64,000 bases of DNA from Halobacillus_B rhizosphaerae (GCF_046719735.1 NZ_JAUTWQ010000001.1:62001-126000); one strand, 5' to 3'. Numbered from the stretch's first letter, positions 1-8,024 are shown. Numbers and translations are program-made. The notes: generated from the letters alone by a model not told the origin.

Positions 1-198
1 GGAGAGAATAGTACAACCATGAGGGAACGTGTGTTAAAGGGACTTGAGTTTATGGGCGTATATTGGGACCCAGCTTTAAATAAAGTCCGCGGAAAAGAAA
101 CGTTTGTAAACTATCCTCATTCTCCGGTTAAAGTAATGATCATTCCTACAAATGAAGAAGTTATGATTGCTAGAGATACCGTTCTTAAAGGGCTTTAA
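1..198 (+). CDS. ackA: Acetate kinase, C-terminal fragment (5' end outside window)
   Basis: The first frame is open from base 1 to the TAA at 196-198 and encodes the last 65 residues of an acetate kinase. The segment begins GENSTTMRERV and carries the family's C-terminal pattern ending in TNEEVMIARDTVLKGL. Acetate kinase converts acetyl phosphate and ADP to acetate and ATP in cytosolic overflow metabolism. The fragment lies before moaB, as in B. subtilis. A clear rho-independent terminator follows about 110 bases later. Only the tail is visible, so start, promoter and regulation cannot be judged. Confidence 0.93.
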   Translation, partial: GENSTTMRERVLKGLEFMGVYWDPALNKVRGKETFVNYPHSPVKVMIIPTNEEVMIARDTVLKGL

Positions 199-307
199 TG
201 GTAGGACCTATCAGATAATAAAACTCCACCATTTAGATGTTTTCATAGAAGAAACTTCTTTACTTTTTCACTACAGGATGAATGGTGAGCGATTATAGAA
301 CGAATTT

Positions 308-341
308 AAAACAACCGGCAGATGATGCACGGTTGTTTTTT
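308..341 (+). terminator. Rho-independent terminator after ackA
   Basis: The arms AAACAACCG and CGGTTGTTT pair around a GCAGATGATGCA loop and run into a T-rich tract. It lies between ackA and the EcsC-family gene, so it should separate the two transcripts. Confidence 0.8.
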
Positions 342-405
342 AGTTTTATTCTTTTAAATTTAAGGCTACAATTAAGTAAAGCAACCTTTGAAGGAGTGGG
401 TGGTC

Positions 406-1242
406 TTGTCCCGGAAAACAATCGCAAATGATTTGAGGAAATGGATTGATCACACGAAAGGCTATCAGGCCAACGATTTTGAAATGATTTATGATGACTG
501 GGTGAACCAAAGGTTTTATCGTCTTGATGATAGTATTAAGCAAAAGTTTTTTTCAAAATTAGATGCTTGGCTGTTTCATACGCATGCCTTCTTACAGGGG
601 ACTTCTTTTCAAAATGATGCTAGAGAGCGGATTCTAAAAATCGGGCGGATATTTGAGAAAGATATAGACCAGATTAACGACTTGCAGAACTTGACGATTG
701 ATCAATTAACGTATATTGCAGAACAGCAAGTAGCAAGAGGTAGGCTGTATTCTTTTACCCAGGGCGGGTTAACAGGTACTGGCGGATGGCTTCTGTTAGG
801 TGTGGATTTTCCACTAATGATGGTATTGAACTTGCGGGCAGTACAGTTAATTGGATTGACGTTTGGCCATGAAATGAATCACCCATATGAAATGATGCTT
901 TCTTTGAAAGTGTTTCATGCAGCCACGCTGCCTAAACGTATGCAGTCTTTTGCTTGGGAAGAATTGGTGAATGAAGTAAGAAACAATAATGACCCTTATG
1001 TATTCGAAGGAAATGATAAATTAACTAATGAAACGTGGCTGGAGCAGCCTTTCAAACAAACCTTTAAGTCATTATTCATTCTTATGTTTAGGAAAAAGCT
1101 CTTTCAAGGAATACCTTTGATCAGCGTAGCAATTGGCTCATATTCAAATTATCAGTTAACTAAGCATGTAACTGATTTTGCTATGAGATTTTATCAGTAC
1201 CGCTATTTAAAAAGCGGAGAGGAGAATTCAGATGGCTCTTAA
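406..1242 (+). CDS. EcsC family protein
   Basis: This 278-residue protein resembles the EcsC family, named after the third gene of the B. subtilis ecs ABC-transporter locus. The biochemical role of the family is not settled. The middle contains a glycine-rich, partly hydrophobic stretch (TGTGGWLLLGVDFPLMM, about residues 125-142) typical of the family, and the C-terminal part is also hydrophobic, suggesting membrane association. I chose the TTG at 406 because AAGGAG ends 9 bases upstream. Starts at 388 (TTG) and 400 (GTG) are in frame but precede or crowd that site. The gene overlaps moaB by 11 bases, so the two are probably translated from one message. No ABC-transporter genes adjoin it, so a transport role cannot be inferred from context. 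Confidence 0.75.
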   Translation: MSRKTIANDLRKWIDHTKGYQANDFEMIYDDWVNQRFYRLDDSIKQKFFSKLDAWLFHTHAFLQGTSFQNDARERILKIGRIFEKDIDQINDLQNLTIDQLTYIAEQQVARGRLYSFTQGGLTGTGGWLLLGVDFPLMMVLNLRAVQLIGLTFGHEMNHPYEMMLSLKVFHAATLPKRMQSFAWEELVNEVRNNNDPYVFEGNDKLTNETWLEQPFKQTFKSLFILMFRKKLFQGIPLISVAIGSYSNYQLTKHVTDFAMRFYQYRYLKSGEENSDGS

Positions 1243-1744
1243 TGATCATAGAAGAAATGCACCTGAAAGTGTAAAGTGTATGATTATAACAGTGAGTGAT
1301 ACGAGAGATAGGAATACAGATAAGAGCGGTAAATTAATCAAAGACTTTTTGGAAGAACATGGCCATCAAGTCAGCAGTTATCTTATCGTGAAAGATGAAA
1401 GAGAATTTATAGAAAATGCTTTACATAAAGGAATTGAGAACGAAGAGGTGGAAGTGATTGTTACGAATGGGGGGACTGGGATCGCTCCAAGAGATGTAAC
1501 GATAGAAGCGGTGGAATCACTTATTGATAAGGAGATCTCTGGATTTGGAGAACTGTTTCGAATGCTGAGTTATACTGAAGATATAGGCTCTGCAGCACTG
1601 TTATCAAGAGCAGTGGCAGGTGTTGCCCGCAAGACGGCAATTTTTTCGACCCCCGGTTCTTCTGGAGCAGTGAAATTAGCTATGAGGAGATTAATCATCC
1701 CGGAAATAACACACGTGGCAGCAGAGCTGAAGAAAGGCCATTAA
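1232..1744 (+). CDS. moaB: Molybdenum cofactor biosynthesis protein MoaB/Mog family
   Basis: This 170-residue protein belongs to the MoaB/Mog family, which binds molybdopterin; MogA-type members adenylylate it before molybdenum insertion. The molybdopterin-binding signature TNGGTGIAPRDVT is at about residues 78-90, and CMIITVSDTRDRNTDKSG near the N-terminus is the usual first strand and loop. Length is normal for the family. The ATG at 1232 follows GGAGAGGAG and overlaps the end of the EcsC-family gene. No other molybdenum cofactor gene is in the window. The placement near ackA matches B. subtilis, where a moaB gene adjoins ackA. A strong hairpin follows at once. Confidence 0.9.
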   Translation: MALNDHRRNAPESVKCMIITVSDTRDRNTDKSGKLIKDFLEEHGHQVSSYLIVKDEREFIENALHKGIENEEVEVIVTNGGTGIAPRDVTIEAVESLIDKEISGFGELFRMLSYTEDIGSAALLSRAVAGVARKTAIFSTPGSSGAVKLAMRRLIIPEITHVAAELKKGH

Positions 1745-1746
1745 AG

Positions 1747-1777
1747 AACTCCTCATCTTGTTTAGATGAGGAGTTCA
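1747..1777. terminator. Bidirectional terminator between convergent moaB and uspA
   Basis: GAACTCCTCATCT and AGATGAGGAGTTC form a 13-bp perfect stem with a TGTTT loop, between two genes that face each other. Flanking A- and T-rich bases suit use from both sides. Confidence 0.75.
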
Positions 1778-1785
1778 AAATTCAA

Positions 1786-2232
1786 TCAGGCATCATGTTC
1801 TCGTACAACTAGTACATCACACTTGGCGTATCTTGTGATATGCTCAGAGACACTCCCGATAAAAAAACGTTCCATCGCGTTGAGACCTGTGGCACCGCAA
1901 ATAATTAGATCTGCTTGATATTTGGGCGCCACATCTTTTGCTATTTTCACTTTCGGAGAGCCATAATCGATATCCACTACGACATTGGTAACTCCAGCTT
2001 CTTCTGCTTTTTGCTGATAGTTATTCAGTAGTTCAGTTGCGTACTTTTCTGCCCTAATGGCGAGAGACCGGTCATAAGCCTCTACGGTAGCGAAAGCACG
2101 CGTATCTACAACATGAGATAATATCAGTTTCGCATCATTACGATTAGCGATATCAATAGCTTTCTTAAAGGCTACCTCAGCAGTTTCTGATCCATCTACA
2201 GCCACCACAATATCTTTATATTCAAATTTCAT
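1786..2232 (-). CDS. Universal stress protein, UspA family
   Basis: This 148-residue cytosolic protein is a single-domain universal stress protein of the ATP-binding type. It begins with the usual first strand (IVVAVDGSETAE, residues 8-19). The nucleotide-binding motif G-x2-G-x9-G-S is intact near residues 112-126 (GATG ... FFIGS). Such proteins are usually induced in stress or stationary phase; the partner or output is unknown. The ATG is preceded on its own strand by GGGAAGGGAGAG. The gene is monocistronic, between the moaB terminator and the 3' end of the permease gene. An extended -10 box lies upstream. Confidence 0.88.
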   Translation of the reverse strand: MKFEYKDIVVAVDGSETAEVAFKKAIDIANRNDAKLILSHVVDTRAFATVEAYDRSLAIRAEKYATELLNNYQQKAEEAGVTNVVVDIDYGSPKVKIAKDVAPKYQADLIICGATGLNAMERFFIGSVSEHITRYAKCDVLVVREHDA

Positions 2233-2262
2233 TATGGACTCTCCCTTCCCTAAGTTACTTTT

Positions 2263-2271
2263 ATTATACCA
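2263..2271 (-). promoter_or_regulatory. Extended -10 promoter of the uspA-family gene
   Basis: On the minus strand TGGTATAAT gives a perfect -10 hexamer with the TGn extension, about 30 bases before the start codon. No good -35 hexamer is visible, as is common for extended -10 promoters. Confidence 0.5.
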
Positions 2272-2427
2272 TGTGCAAAGGAAAGATAGACCAGCACCTG
2301 CGGGATAAAGTGGAGAATTTTGTGAATATTATGGGCGAAGTGATGTGTATTGATCAGTTGAGAGCCGTTTTTTAAGCAGAGCAGCAAATGAACCGTGCAC
2401 TCTTGGAAGATGGACGGAATCCAATAG

Positions 2428-2454
2428 AACCCCCTCCGAGTAGGAAGGGGTTGA
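2428..2454 (-). terminator. GC-rich hairpin after the NCS1 permease gene
   Basis: On the minus strand AACCCCTTCC and GGAGGGGGTT pair around TACTC directly after the permease stop codon. No run of T follows, so it may be a weak terminator or only a 3'-stabilising hairpin. Confidence 0.4.
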
Positions 2455-2459
2455 CCTGG

Positions 2460-3785
2460 TTAGTTCCAGTTTCGTTTGTACATAACAATAGGATAGAGAA
2501 TAAATAACAGAATAAAGGTTAGAAATCCGGGGGACCATTCATGAGGTAAACTGAAATAAACCAGACACCCTAATCCAATGCTTCCCAAGGCATATTTATT
2601 CATGCCAGAGGATTTTGATAAATGTGATAAAGCCTGTTGATCTAAGTACATACGTTTAACGATTAGAAAGTCACTGGAGATCACTGCTGATATAGGAATC
2701 ACAAGTCCTCCTAAGAGGGATATATAGGATTCTGCTTCATTTACTAGATCAGGGAAGCCGCTCAAGATGACCCCAAATAGACCAAATAATACTGCACTCT
2801 GGATTCGAGTTAGCCCGCTAAAGGTATTTAACAAACTGTAACCTCCCGTATAAGCATTACTTATATTAATAGATACCATGGAGATGATTGCAGTTAAGGT
2901 AATAATGCCAATAAGTAGCGGCGAGTCGGTTTGATTGCTTGAGGACACGTAAGGATTGATATTATGGAATAAGGAGGCAGAAGCACAACCGATAAATGCC
3001 GTAATAAAAAAGCCAATGCCATTCCCAGCAAGCAGTCCCCAAAGGCCGTGCAGGGGAGTCTTAGCATAACGTGTCATATCAGCTGCAGCGCTTACTCCTG
3101 ACACGTACTGGACAAAGGCAAGACTAGCAAATAAAAACATACTTGAAATCGAACCGCTTACTTGGGCATGCTCTAACCCAGATGCTTGAGTTTCAGGAGT
3201 AGTAAAGTATATATAGAGGATGGCTAGTTCACCAAGTATTAACAGAGGCAGGAAATAAGTCGTTGCTTTTTTTACTGCCTCAAACCCTATAATAGCTAGG
3301 GCTGCCATTAATAAGGAAAGCGGAATGGAAAAGAGTAAAAAGGGAGGTTCATTTCCTGTTAACCGCACGAGCAGCTGTTGAATGACATAGGTGCCTCCAA
3401 TGGTTTGAACACTAAACCAATATAGAGAAGTTAAACTTCGAATAGGGGAAGATAAAAAACGAGCACCCTTCACTCCGAGCATGGTACGAATAGCATACTG
3501 AGCTGGTATTCCCAGCCTTGAACCGGGTAGAGACAGAAGAGACACAAATAAAAATCCCAGCAGGGCTCCAAAGCATGTGGAAAGTACACCTTCCCAGAAA
3601 GATAAATTCCCTTCCAGTATGGCGAGCGCAGGAATCAAGAAATTCCCTGCATTTGCAGCTACAGCTATTTGAATAAAAGCAAAACGGTACCACGGTGTAA
3701 CTTGTTTATGAGGGGGGACGGGTTCTAACCCGTAAGTTTCAATCAATTCATTTTGAGTAATCTGTGCTTTCTCGATGCTGAACAC
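2460..3785 (-). CDS. NCS1-family nucleobase permease (cytosine/purine permease type)
   Basis: This 441-residue polytopic membrane protein resembles CodB-like members of the nucleobase:cation symporter 1 family. About twelve hydrophobic segments are spread along it. The first conserved stretch (YRFAFIQIAVAANAGNFLIP, about residues 33-52) has the early Asn/Gly pattern of the family, followed by LPGSRLGIPAQYAIR near residue 86. Substrates of relatives include cytosine, purines, allantoin and thiamine precursors; the substrate here cannot be read from sequence. It stands alone, divergent from the SDR gene, with no deaminase or hydantoinase gene nearby. The ATG is preceded by AAAAGGAGCG on its own strand. 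Confidence 0.82.
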   Translation of the reverse strand: MFSIEKAQITQNELIETYGLEPVPPHKQVTPWYRFAFIQIAVAANAGNFLIPALAILEGNLSFWEGVLSTCFGALLGFLFVSLLSLPGSRLGIPAQYAIRTMLGVKGARFLSSPIRSLTSLYWFSVQTIGGTYVIQQLLVRLTGNEPPFLLFSIPLSLLMAALAIIGFEAVKKATTYFLPLLILGELAILYIYFTTPETQASGLEHAQVSGSISSMFLFASLAFVQYVSGVSAAADMTRYAKTPLHGLWGLLAGNGIGFFITAFIGCASASLFHNINPYVSSSNQTDSPLLIGIITLTAIISMVSINISNAYTGGYSLLNTFSGLTRIQSAVLFGLFGVILSGFPDLVNEAESYISLLGGLVIPISAVISSDFLIVKRMYLDQQALSHLSKSSGMNKYALGSIGLGCLVYFSLPHEWSPGFLTFILLFILYPIVMYKRNWN

Positions 3786-3882
3786 GCTCCTTTTAACGAA
3801 CTAATTGTACAAAAACCTGCCAAGCTTGTAAATATTGAAGCGAGCATTACTGCAAGCAATTGAATATAAGGAGGACCATCCA

Positions 3883-4641
3883 ATGCGACATGCGATTATT
3901 ACTGCAGGAACTAAAGGCTTAGGAAAAAAAGTGACGGAAAACTTTCTTAAGAATGGACGGTCAGTTACGGTCACATACCGTTCTGACAAAGACAAGGCAA
4001 TGGAATTGCTTGAAGAATATCCTCAGTTTGCTTCTGTTATCCATATCGTTAAGGTAGATGTAACGGTACGACAAGATATAGAAAAATTGATAAATGAAAC
4101 GATAGAAAAGTTTGGTCGCGTAGACTATTTAATTAATAATGCAGGACCGTATATTTTTGAGAGGAAAAAATTAATGGATTATTCCCAGGAAGAGTGGGAC
4201 GCTATGATTAGAGGGAATTTAGATTCCGTCTTCTTTCTGTTGAAAGGAATCGTTCCTCACATGAGAAAACAAAAGTTCGGGCGGATCATAAACTATGGAT
4301 TCCAAGGGGCTGGATCTGCTTCTGGGTGGATTTACAGGTCAGCATTTGCTGCGGCGAAGGTAGGGTTAGTATCTCTTACAAAGTCGATCGCTTTTGAAGA
4401 AGCGGAATTTGGAATTACTTCGAATATGATTTGTCCTGGGAATATTACCGGCGAAATGAAAGAAGCAACTATTGAGCAAGGGAAGATGGTCCATGATCCG
4501 GATACACCCATAGGGAGACCGGGGACCGGCGGGGATATTGCAAGAACGATAGAATTCTTATGTGATGAGAATGCCGATATGTCAACGGGGGCAATCTATG
4601 AGATAACCGGCGGTCTGGATGTTATTCATAAACATCGATAG
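3883..4641 (+). CDS. Short-chain dehydrogenase/reductase-like protein (YtkK-like) lacking the usual catalytic residues
   Basis: This 252-residue protein has an SDR Rossmann fold. The nucleotide-binding motif TAGTKGLG is at residues 8-15 and the structural NNAG motif (LINNAGPY) is near residue 85. The catalytic YxxxK motif reads FAAAK (IYRSAFAAAKVG), so the proton-donor Tyr is Phe while the Lys stays. No Ser stands at the expected place about 13 residues earlier. It may bind a nucleotide without normal SDR chemistry, or use the neighbouring Tyr four residues before. The ATG at 3883 follows AAGGAGG with good spacing; a longer frame back to 3835 has no ribosome binding site. B. subtilis has a YtkK SDR gene near ytkL, which this may match by position. 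Confidence 0.8.
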   Translation: MRHAIITAGTKGLGKKVTENFLKNGRSVTVTYRSDKDKAMELLEEYPQFASVIHIVKVDVTVRQDIEKLINETIEKFGRVDYLINNAGPYIFERKKLMDYSQEEWDAMIRGNLDSVFFLLKGIVPHMRKQKFGRIINYGFQGAGSASGWIYRSAFAAAKVGLVSLTKSIAFEEAEFGITSNMICPGNITGEMKEATIEQGKMVHDPDTPIGRPGTGGDIARTIEFLCDENADMSTGAIYEITGGLDVIHKHR

Positions 4642-4666
4642 AAAAACTGAAAATTCTAACAGAAGG

Positions 4667-4699
4667 AAAAAGGGTATGGAAAGCAACGCCCTTTTGTTA
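4667..4699 (+). terminator. Possible terminator after the SDR gene
   Basis: AAAAGGG and CCCTTTT pair around a 15-base loop and lead into GTTA. The stem is short, so termination may be partial. Confidence 0.4.
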
Positions 4700-4814
4700 C
4701 AATGAAAAGGCTTTCATCAGATTCAACTATTCACTGCATCTAATTGGTGTTATAGTTGAAATCGAAGAAGGAGGACTAGTGTCCTGAATGAATGAAATGG
4801 GAGGTTGGAAGCCC

Positions 4815-5933
4815 GTGAGAATCGGAATACCAAGAGAAGTAAAAAACAATGAAAATCGTGTAGCTATGACGCCTGCTGGTGTTATTTCTTTAGTGAATGC
4901 AGGTCACGAAGTCTTTGTGGAAACTAATGCAGGAGAAGGATCCAGCTTTATAGATGAACAATATCAAGAAGCTGGGGCTGCTATAGTTTCGACTGCTAAA
5001 GAAGCCTGGAGTCAGGAAATGGTTATGAAAGTAAAAGAGCCTCTTCCAGAAGAATACGGCTACTTTTATGAAGGACTTATCCTATTTACTTATTTACATT
5101 TAGCACCTGAACCAGAACTTACTAAAGCATTAATTGATAATAAAGTGGTGGCTATTGCTTATGAAACGGTACAGCTTCCTAACGGGTCCCTGCCGTTGCT
5201 TACACCTATGAGTGAAGTTGCTGGCAGGATGGCCTCTCAAATTGGCGCCCAGTTCTTGGAGAAATCTCATGGTGGAAAAGGTGTACTGCTTGGGGGAATC
5301 CCTGGAGTAAGGCGCGGGCGCGTTACGGTTATTGGCGGCGGAGTGGTAGGTACAAACGCTGCTAAAATTGCCATGGGTCTAGGCGCGGACGTAACCATCA
5401 TAGATTTAAATCCTGAGCGGCTTCGTCAGCTGGACGATATTTTCGGTTCAGATATTAATACATTAATGTCAAACCCGCTTAACATTCAAGAAGCCTTGGA
5501 AGAGTCTGATTTAGTTGTAGGGGCAGTGCTTATACCTGGAGCAAAGGCACCTAAACTTGTGACCGAGGATATGGTCAAGGCCATGCCGGAAGGGTCAGTA
5601 ATTGTTGATGTGGCAATTGATCAGGGAGGAATTTTTGCTACTACGGACCGGATTACTACTCATGATGACCCTACATATGTGAAGCATGGAGTGGTTCATT
5701 ACGCGGTAGCTAATATGCCAGGGGCAGTCCCGAGAACGTCAACAATGGGACTAACGAACGTGACCGTTCCTTATGCTTTGCAGCTTGCCAATAAAGGATA
5801 CAAGCAGGCATGTAAAGATAATGAGGCATTATTCAAGGGAATCAATACAGCTGAAGGATACGTCACTTATCAGGCTGTGGCTGAAGCTCACAATCTTAAT
5901 TATGCAAGTGCTCATGATATTCTAAACATTTAA
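4815..5933 (+). CDS. ald: Alanine dehydrogenase
   Basis: This NAD-dependent enzyme interconverts L-alanine and pyruvate plus ammonia in the cytosol and serves alanine use during growth and sporulation. The N-terminus RIGIPREVKNNENRVAMTP is nearly the family signature, with the substrate-binding Arg and Lys. A Rossmann motif (VIGGGVVGTNAAKIA) is near residue 170, and the C-terminal segment has MPGAVPRTST. I chose GTG at 4815: it puts the start right before RIGIP as in relatives (372 residues) and GGGAGG lies 10 bases upstream. An ATG at 4788 behind AAGGAGG (13 bases) would add nine residues. The gene is monocistronic with its own terminator. Confidence 0.93.
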   Translation: MRIGIPREVKNNENRVAMTPAGVISLVNAGHEVFVETNAGEGSSFIDEQYQEAGAAIVSTAKEAWSQEMVMKVKEPLPEEYGYFYEGLILFTYLHLAPEPELTKALIDNKVVAIAYETVQLPNGSLPLLTPMSEVAGRMASQIGAQFLEKSHGGKGVLLGGIPGVRRGRVTVIGGGVVGTNAAKIAMGLGADVTIIDLNPERLRQLDDIFGSDINTLMSNPLNIQEALEESDLVVGAVLIPGAKAPKLVTEDMVKAMPEGSVIVDVAIDQGGIFATTDRITTHDDPTYVKHGVVHYAVANMPGAVPRTSTMGLTNVTVPYALQLANKGYKQACKDNEALFKGINTAEGYVTYQAVAEAHNLNYASAHDILNI

Positions 5934-5949
5934 TCCACCACGAAGATTC

Positions 5950-5981
5950 AGCAGAACAATACCCGTTCTGCTGTTTTTTTT
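5950..5981 (+). terminator. Rho-independent terminator of ald
   Basis: AGCAGAAC and GTTCTGCT form a stem with loop AATACCC, followed by G and a run of eight T. Confidence 0.88.
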
Positions 5982-6050
5982 ATTTAGATTCCGTCTTGAA
6001 GATGGAGTGTGTTGGTTAGTAGAGTCAGCTTCTGGAAACAACTTAATATT

Positions 6051-6102
6051 TCGAAATCAAGTCTTCCAGAAAAGTGCAGGATTTCTGAAGAATCGATTTC
6101 GA
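6051..6102. other. Hairpin of unknown role in the ald-DUF4178 gap
   Basis: TCGAAATC (6051-6058) pairs with GATTTCGA (6095-6102). After an internal loop, CTTCCAG pairs with CTGAAG with one bulged C. No open frame spans it. It could be an RNA structure or a remnant; nothing else can be said. Confidence 0.35.
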
Positions 6103-6423
6103 GGTAATTAATGCCCGCCACCCTACCCATAGGTTGATGAACGGACCTTATCCAATGTGTCTTCCGAGTTACTTGTTAACTAACTATTCTTTGTAACAGA
6201 CCGTCTTTCCAATCTTTGAAAGGGCATCATTATTTGTTTCCGTTTCATCCAATCAAGGTAGAAGGGAAGGGAATGACGCACAGTTTCCCGACAATCCATT
6301 TAATGTAGATACAAGTCTTTTCCCGAAGAATAGTATCACCACTTCCTCCATATTAGATGAGATATTCTCATGGCACTAGAATTTTCGCTTTTTCTTAAAG
6401 GGGTTTCGAGATTCTATTATGGC

Positions 6424-6547
6424 AAGGGGCGGAGGAAAACGGTGAGACTCCTTTGGGAATTGCGGGACAGCTGAGACCCCACAGAGCTGTGCTCGAGGAG
6501 GCTCAGCGCCCGCCCCACGGAAAGCGAACCTTTTCCCGCAGCCCCTA
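6424..6547. repeat. Structured dispersed-type intergenic repeat of Bacillaceae
   Basis: This 124-base block is GC-richer than its surroundings. Its ends are near inverted copies: AGGGGCGGAGGAAAACGG at the left and CCTTTTCCCGCAGCCCCT at the right. Inner complementary pairs include ACAGCT with AGCTGT and GAGACTCC with GGAGGCTC (one mismatch), so the whole can fold as a long branched hairpin. From memory, similar blocks containing CTCGAGGAGGCT and GCGGAAAGCGAA occur many times in intergenic regions of Bacillus and Halobacillus genomes. Only one copy is in this window, so repetition itself is not shown here. Confidence 0.6.
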
Positions 6548-6691
6548 AACTAACACTAATGTCTCGAAACTGAGTCTTCAAGAACTGGGAGCTTTTATAG
6601 AATATGGAGAACTAGTTTTGATAATAATTTCCTGACTTTAACCTCTACACTAAGTTTTTGCAGAGTTTTTTTGTTAAAATAAATACAAATA

Positions 6692-6718
6692 TGAAACCAT
6701 TGAATAACCTCATCCGTA
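6692..6718 (+). promoter_or_regulatory. ECF sigma-W-type promoter of the DUF4178-PspA operon
   Basis: TGAAAC at 6692-6697 and CGTA at 6715-6718 are separated by 17 bases. This matches the sigma-W promoter pattern known from B. subtilis (TGAAAC, 16-17 bases, CGTA). The expected start of transcription is about 35 bases before the TTG start of the first gene. A pspA gene is a known sigma-W target in B. subtilis, which supports the reading. Confidence 0.75.
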
Positions 6719-6759
6719 CTTGTAAGTGCCGAGGTCATAAATAGAGGAGAGGTGAGCAC

Positions 6760-7269
6760 TTGGGATTCTTTTCTAAGTTCTTTTCAAATAAAAAAGAACA
6801 AAGTGAAATTAAAGAGCGCACAGCGCTGAATATTCAAGTGGGAGATATCGTAACCTACGATCTTGCAGATTATGAAGTGGTAGGTAAAATCACTTATCGC
6901 GATGGTTCCTATAAGTGGTATGCTTATCAGCTTCTAGAAGGAAATCAAACGAAGTGGCTGTCCGCCGAGATGGATGACGAACTTGAACTTGGAATGTATG
7001 TTACCGTTCAATTGCCTGTATCCTCCCCGTTTCCGAAAGAGCTTAATTATGAGGGAACGACTTACTATAAAGATGAAGAAGGGGAAGCAGAAGTCACAGG
7101 GGAAGGAAGAAGTCAGAATATAAATGGAAGAAGCACTCACTATGCAGACTACGTATCCGCCAATGAGGATTCCTATTTGAGCCTGGAAGCCTGGGGAAGT
7201 GAAGTGGAAGTGAGTTATGGCAGCGATATAGAACCGTATGAGATTAAGATTATCGCAGGATCGAAATAA
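6760..7269 (+). CDS. DUF4178 domain protein
   Basis: This 169-residue protein has the DUF4178 pattern: a short basic N-terminus (GFFSKFFSNKKEQ), then VGDIVTYDLADYEVVGKITYR, then YKWYAYQLLEG, a beta-rich domain ending near residue 165. No catalytic motif or membrane segment is seen. The family has no established biochemical role but recurs beside PspA, DUF4247, DUF350 and spermidine synthase-like genes. Translation starts at TTG 6760 behind GAGGAGAGG. It is the first gene after the sigma-W-type promoter, 16 bases before pspA, so it should be co-expressed with pspA on membrane stress. A soluble accessory role is inference. Confidence 0.8.
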   Translation: MGFFSKFFSNKKEQSEIKERTALNIQVGDIVTYDLADYEVVGKITYRDGSYKWYAYQLLEGNQTKWLSAEMDDELELGMYVTVQLPVSSPFPKELNYEGTTYYKDEEGEAEVTGEGRSQNINGRSTHYADYVSANEDSYLSLEAWGSEVEVSYGSDIEPYEIKIIAGSK

Positions 7270-7285
7270 TAAAGGAGGAAGTTAA

Positions 7286-7957
7286 ATGTTTAAATTTTTT
7301 AATCGTGTTAAAACTGTCGTAGGGGCAGAGTTGAATTCCATGCTTGATAAAGCAGAAGATCCAGTGAAAATGCTTGAGCAGTTTATGAGAGATATGGAAA
7401 ATGATATTCGTGAAGCGGAAAGTGCTGTTGCCAAGCAAATTGCTAATGAAAAAATGCTGAAACGCAAATATGATGATTCTCAGGCATTGGTTGATAAACG
7501 AATGAAACAGGCAGAAAAAGCGATCGATGCCGGGGATGAAGATTTAGCGCGCCGGGCTCTTGAGGATAAGAAAAGTCATCAAGAGCAGGCGGAACAGCTT
7601 AAAGCTTCCTGGGACCGCGCTGTTGAAGATTCCAATAATCTTCGGAAAAAGCTTGAAGAAATGAAGAAAGAATACCAGGAAATGAAACTGAAGAAAGATT
7701 CTTTGAAAGCACGTGCGGAATCTGCTAAAACGAGAACTAAGATGAACCGGACCATGTCCAATATTGGCGGCGATGAGTCTCGTCAAGGATTTGACCGTAT
7801 GGAAGAAAAAGTGATGCAGTATGAAGCTGAAGCAGAAACGAGTGAAGATCTATCCCAATCTAATCGCTCACTAGATGATGAGTTTGAAGAGCTCGATAAA
7901 GAAGACAGTGTAGATGATGAGTTAGCTGCACTTAAAAAGAAAATGAATAAAGAATAA
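7286..7957 (+). CDS. pspA: PspA/IM30 (Vipp1) family membrane-stress protein
   Basis: This 223-residue protein is a PspA/IM30 member related to B. subtilis PspA (YdjF) and LiaH. It starts with an amphipathic helix (FKFFNRVKTVVGAELNSML) of the kind that inserts into stressed membranes. A long charged coiled coil (about residues 25-150) follows, rich in Glu, Lys and Ala and without Pro. The acidic tail (ELDKEDSVDDELAALKKK) may be the last helix. The family forms ESCRT-III-like assemblies that protect or remodel the inner membrane. The ATG follows AAAGGAGG. It is the second gene of the sigma-W-type operon and is followed by a strong hairpin that should make it the most abundant product together with DUF4178. 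Confidence 0.9.
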   Translation: MFKFFNRVKTVVGAELNSMLDKAEDPVKMLEQFMRDMENDIREAESAVAKQIANEKMLKRKYDDSQALVDKRMKQAEKAIDAGDEDLARRALEDKKSHQEQAEQLKASWDRAVEDSNNLRKKLEEMKKEYQEMKLKKDSLKARAESAKTRTKMNRTMSNIGGDESRQGFDRMEEKVMQYEAEAETSEDLSQSNRSLDDEFEELDKEDSVDDELAALKKKMNKE

Positions 7958-7971
7958 AAGGAATAGAACTT

Positions 7972-8009
7972 CGTGCCTGACTATTTTAGTCAGGCACGGA
8001 AATTTTTTT
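7972..8009 (+). terminator. Terminator/attenuator inside the PspA operon
   Basis: CGTGCCTGACTA and TAGTCAGGCACG form a perfect 12-bp stem with a TTT loop, followed by GAAA and a run of seven T. It lies between pspA and the DUF4247 gene. The downstream genes are therefore expressed by readthrough or from a promoter I cannot see. Confidence 0.82.
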
Positions 8010-8024
8010 GAGGGGAGGAGTATT

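Noticed and set aside
346..543. Short minus-strand frame overlapping the EcsC-family gene start
   Set aside because: No ribosome binding site, no family resemblance, and it lies against a well-supported gene.
2329..2538. 69-residue minus-strand frame at the permease 3' end
   Set aside because: Overlaps the permease in another frame, contains its terminator hairpin, and resembles nothing.
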